Assembly (NCBI GenBank): GCA_018224505.1
Contig: JAGTVD010000304.1
Location: 1 to 6,864 of the forward strand
Length of the DNA: 6,864 nt
Origin: Desulfatitalea sp.
GTDB taxonomy: Bacteria; Desulfobacterota; Desulfobacteria; Desulfobacterales; Desulfosarcinaceae
Direction of reading: 5' to 3'
The position numbers and the translations under genes are program-made. Shown piece after piece: positions 6,401-6,864 of this stretch. The notes beneath the pieces are model-generated. The model was not told where the DNA came from and searched no databases. It saw only the letters and a list, made by a program, of their open reading frames with translations. The first letter of the stretch is position 1, and each line of letters begins with the position of its first letter.

Positions 6401-6800
6401 GGACCTGCAAGCCCTGTGGATCTCCCTGGCCGCATATACGGATACCGATTTATACCGACCAGAGGCCGAGAAGGTGGCCTTGATGACCATGCATGCCGCC
6501 AAGGGACTCGAATTTCCAATTGTTTTTATTACGGGCTGCGAGGCGGGCAGGATACCCTATCAGCATTCAAAACATCTCCGGGAGTCCGCTGACCCGGACG
6601 AAGAGCGCCGTCTTTTTTACGTTGCCATGACCCGGGCCAAGAAGGTCCTATACCTGACCCGGGCCTTGCGACGCACTCGATCGGGCGCCAATCGCTCGAC
6701 CGAACCCTCGCCCTTCACGGCGGATATCCCTTCGCATCTCCTGGTGGGAACCCGGGTTGCCGCCAAGCAACCGCCGCCGCAGCAATTGACCTTGTTCTAA
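3414..6800 (+). CDS. Endonuclease Q-UvrD/PcrA-type helicase fusion protein
   Basis: This 1128-aa protein carries two complete DNA-repair enzymes. Residues 1-425 are EndoQ-like; EndoQ is a PHP-family nuclease known to nick 5' of deaminated bases and abasic sites. The PHP ligands are visible as H8/H10, D42/H45, E93, H108, H164 and D223/H225. A zinc site (C279, C283, C295, C298) and the typical EndoQ tail ending FDGAYGQV follow. QQSLF (424-428) leads into a proline-rich linker (429-472). Residues 473-1105 form an SF1A helicase: Q motif (LNAQQQQAV), Walker A AGPGTGKT (491-498), GTFHALC, Walker B DEFQD (683-687), GDPDQAIYGFRG (710-721), NRNYR (743-747), TMHAAKGLE (1025-1033) and DEERRLFYVAMTRA (1062-1075). 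The tail ends in QLTLF (1124-1128), a beta-clamp-binding pentapeptide. The start at 3414 fits the EndoQ N-terminus (MHxxADFHVHSKYS); the frame extends upstream to 3351 but overlaps the aminomutase gene. The SD is weak, so translational coupling across the 19-bp gap is possible. No catalytic residue looks lost. Confidence 0.94.
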   Translation: MHILADFHVHSKYSRATARNLDLENLYIAAQIKGIDVVATGDFTHPAWWAEIKAKLVPAEEGLFALTPEIARACDEKVPPSCHRPVRFILVTEISNIYKKEGRTRKNHNLIFMPDLPSAERLNWRLDAIGNVRSDGRPILGLDARNLLEILLETDSRGFLVPAHIWTPWFSLLGSKSGFDSVVDCFEDLTPHIFALETGLSSDPPMNRRVSGLDRFALISNSDAHSPAKLGREANRFDTEMGFSSLRAALEGTAPNGFLGTIEFFPQEGKYHLDGHRNCQFSCPPSETRALNNTCPVCGGPLVVGVLNRIAQLADRPEESELPADRPFCSLIPLEVLLAEVLQCGANTKTVGNAYWKLLLRHGSELEILQSVDPEALASSGVPLLWEAIDRMRRGQVRFEPGFDGAYGQVAIFNAAERKRLLGQQSLFAGPYCEPAYQPRPCVPIPSAPKEAPVPIALRPVAVPERQGRFILNAQQQQAVDYPGGPLLIMAGPGTGKTRTITCRMTALMADGRVPAAHILAVTFTLKAAREMETRLAAMLPVGAPQPTVGTFHALCCQWLRQRADEPPTTIIDDAGRVQVMEDARRLAKADGHSVSLSVKRALDSISRAKQLLLGPDEDPSRFAVFGDQGAAIALLYGYYQQLLADQQLIDFEGLIFRTVEILRRDVAWRAALQRQFTHIFVDEFQDLNDGQYALVRLLAPDDGDICVIGDPDQAIYGFRGANVGHFKRFMAEYPGAQMIHLNRNYRCPQTILKAAEAVIQAQPNGLAVQGRTAMSAAAAGGPAITFLEAATARAEAVAIGKIIEQMVGGTGFQAIDFGKTSGVGKSCSFADFAVLSRTGAEAQSIAEVLTRGGIPCLLANKERLVQKPPVAKLLAALRMAADQGTYGDLDHLTDLVVPGIGARTLGRFKVWAQGRRMPLTLALQAATRIPIEGMRPQRQHRLVALIRLFRTLADATRGQSVADTIQKVVSETTLYHRIDADDYQTVLSLADVAGQDLQALWISLAAYTDTDLYRPEAEKVALMTMHAAKGLEFPIVFITGCEAGRIPYQHSKHLRESADPDEERRLFYVAMTRAKKVLYLTRALRRTRSGANRSTEPSPFTADIPSHLLVGTRVAAKQPPPQQLTLF

Positions 6801-6864
6801 AACGGGGGGGCGCGAATTGCCGGGTGTGGCAAAAGAGGGTTTCGCTCAATGGTAAATATAGTGT
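6801..6864. other. Short non-coding right edge
   Basis: This 64-bp tail follows the helicase stop codon. It contains a run of seven G (6805-6811) and no convincing hairpin with a U-run, ribosome binding site or start of another gene. Any terminator for the aminomutase/EndoQ-helicase transcript must lie beyond the window, or the transcript continues. Confidence 0.4.

Noticed and set aside
1..6864. CRISPR array, tRNA or rRNA gene, insertion sequence with transposase
   Set aside because: Reading both strands gave no regularly spaced direct repeats, no cloverleaf or rRNA signature and no transposase frame.

Overview
The window most resembles a chromosomal segment of a deltaproteobacterium (Desulfobacterota, perhaps a sulfate reducer of the Desulfobacterales type). 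This is inferred from three things: the style of the RdgC-like protein, the long KamA-family radical SAM enzyme, and an intergenic palindromic element with 'gacttttta' ends. No rRNA, tRNA, CRISPR array, transposase or phage gene is visible. Base composition changes along the window: the left, minus-strand part is AT-richer and the helicase gene is clearly GC-rich.

Layout. (1) Positions 6-31 hold a perfect 26-bp palindrome just beyond the end of the leftmost gene. (2) Positions 34-1227, minus strand, hold an RdgC-family recombination protein divided into two consecutive reading frames, an N-terminal/central part (1227 to 613) and a C-terminal part (597 to 34). The two lie in the same frame and are separated by one TGA and five codons. 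(3) Positions 1228-1597 are a non-coding divergent intergenic region with back-to-back sigma70-like promoters. The roughly 200-nt leader on the plus strand contains three strong inverted repeats. One of these looks like a REP/MITE-type palindromic element that has lost 11 bp from one arm, and the last lies over the ribosome binding region of the next gene. (4) Positions 1598-3394, plus strand, encode a 598-aa KamA-family radical SAM/PLP aminomutase with an unusual N-terminal extension of about 190 residues. Its substrate-pocket residues differ from those of lysine 2,3-aminomutase. (5) Positions 3414-6800, plus strand, encode a 1128-aa protein that joins a complete endonuclease Q (EndoQ, PHP-type) module to a complete UvrD/PcrA-type helicase. 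(6) The last 64 bp contain no recognisable gene.

The most interesting object is the EndoQ-UvrD fusion. All PHP metal ligands, the four-cysteine zinc site and every SF1A helicase motif are present. A beta-clamp-binding-like pentapeptide (QQSLF) sits at the end of the EndoQ module and a second one (QLTLF) forms the extreme C-terminus. This suggests one clamp-tethered polypeptide that could nick DNA at deaminated bases and then unwind from the nick. It follows the aminomutase gene by 19 bp with no terminator between them, so the two are probably co-transcribed although no shared pathway is obvious. The divergent RdgC-like gene is also a DNA-transaction protein, so the window is mainly about DNA repair and recombination with an amino-acid aminomutase in the middle.
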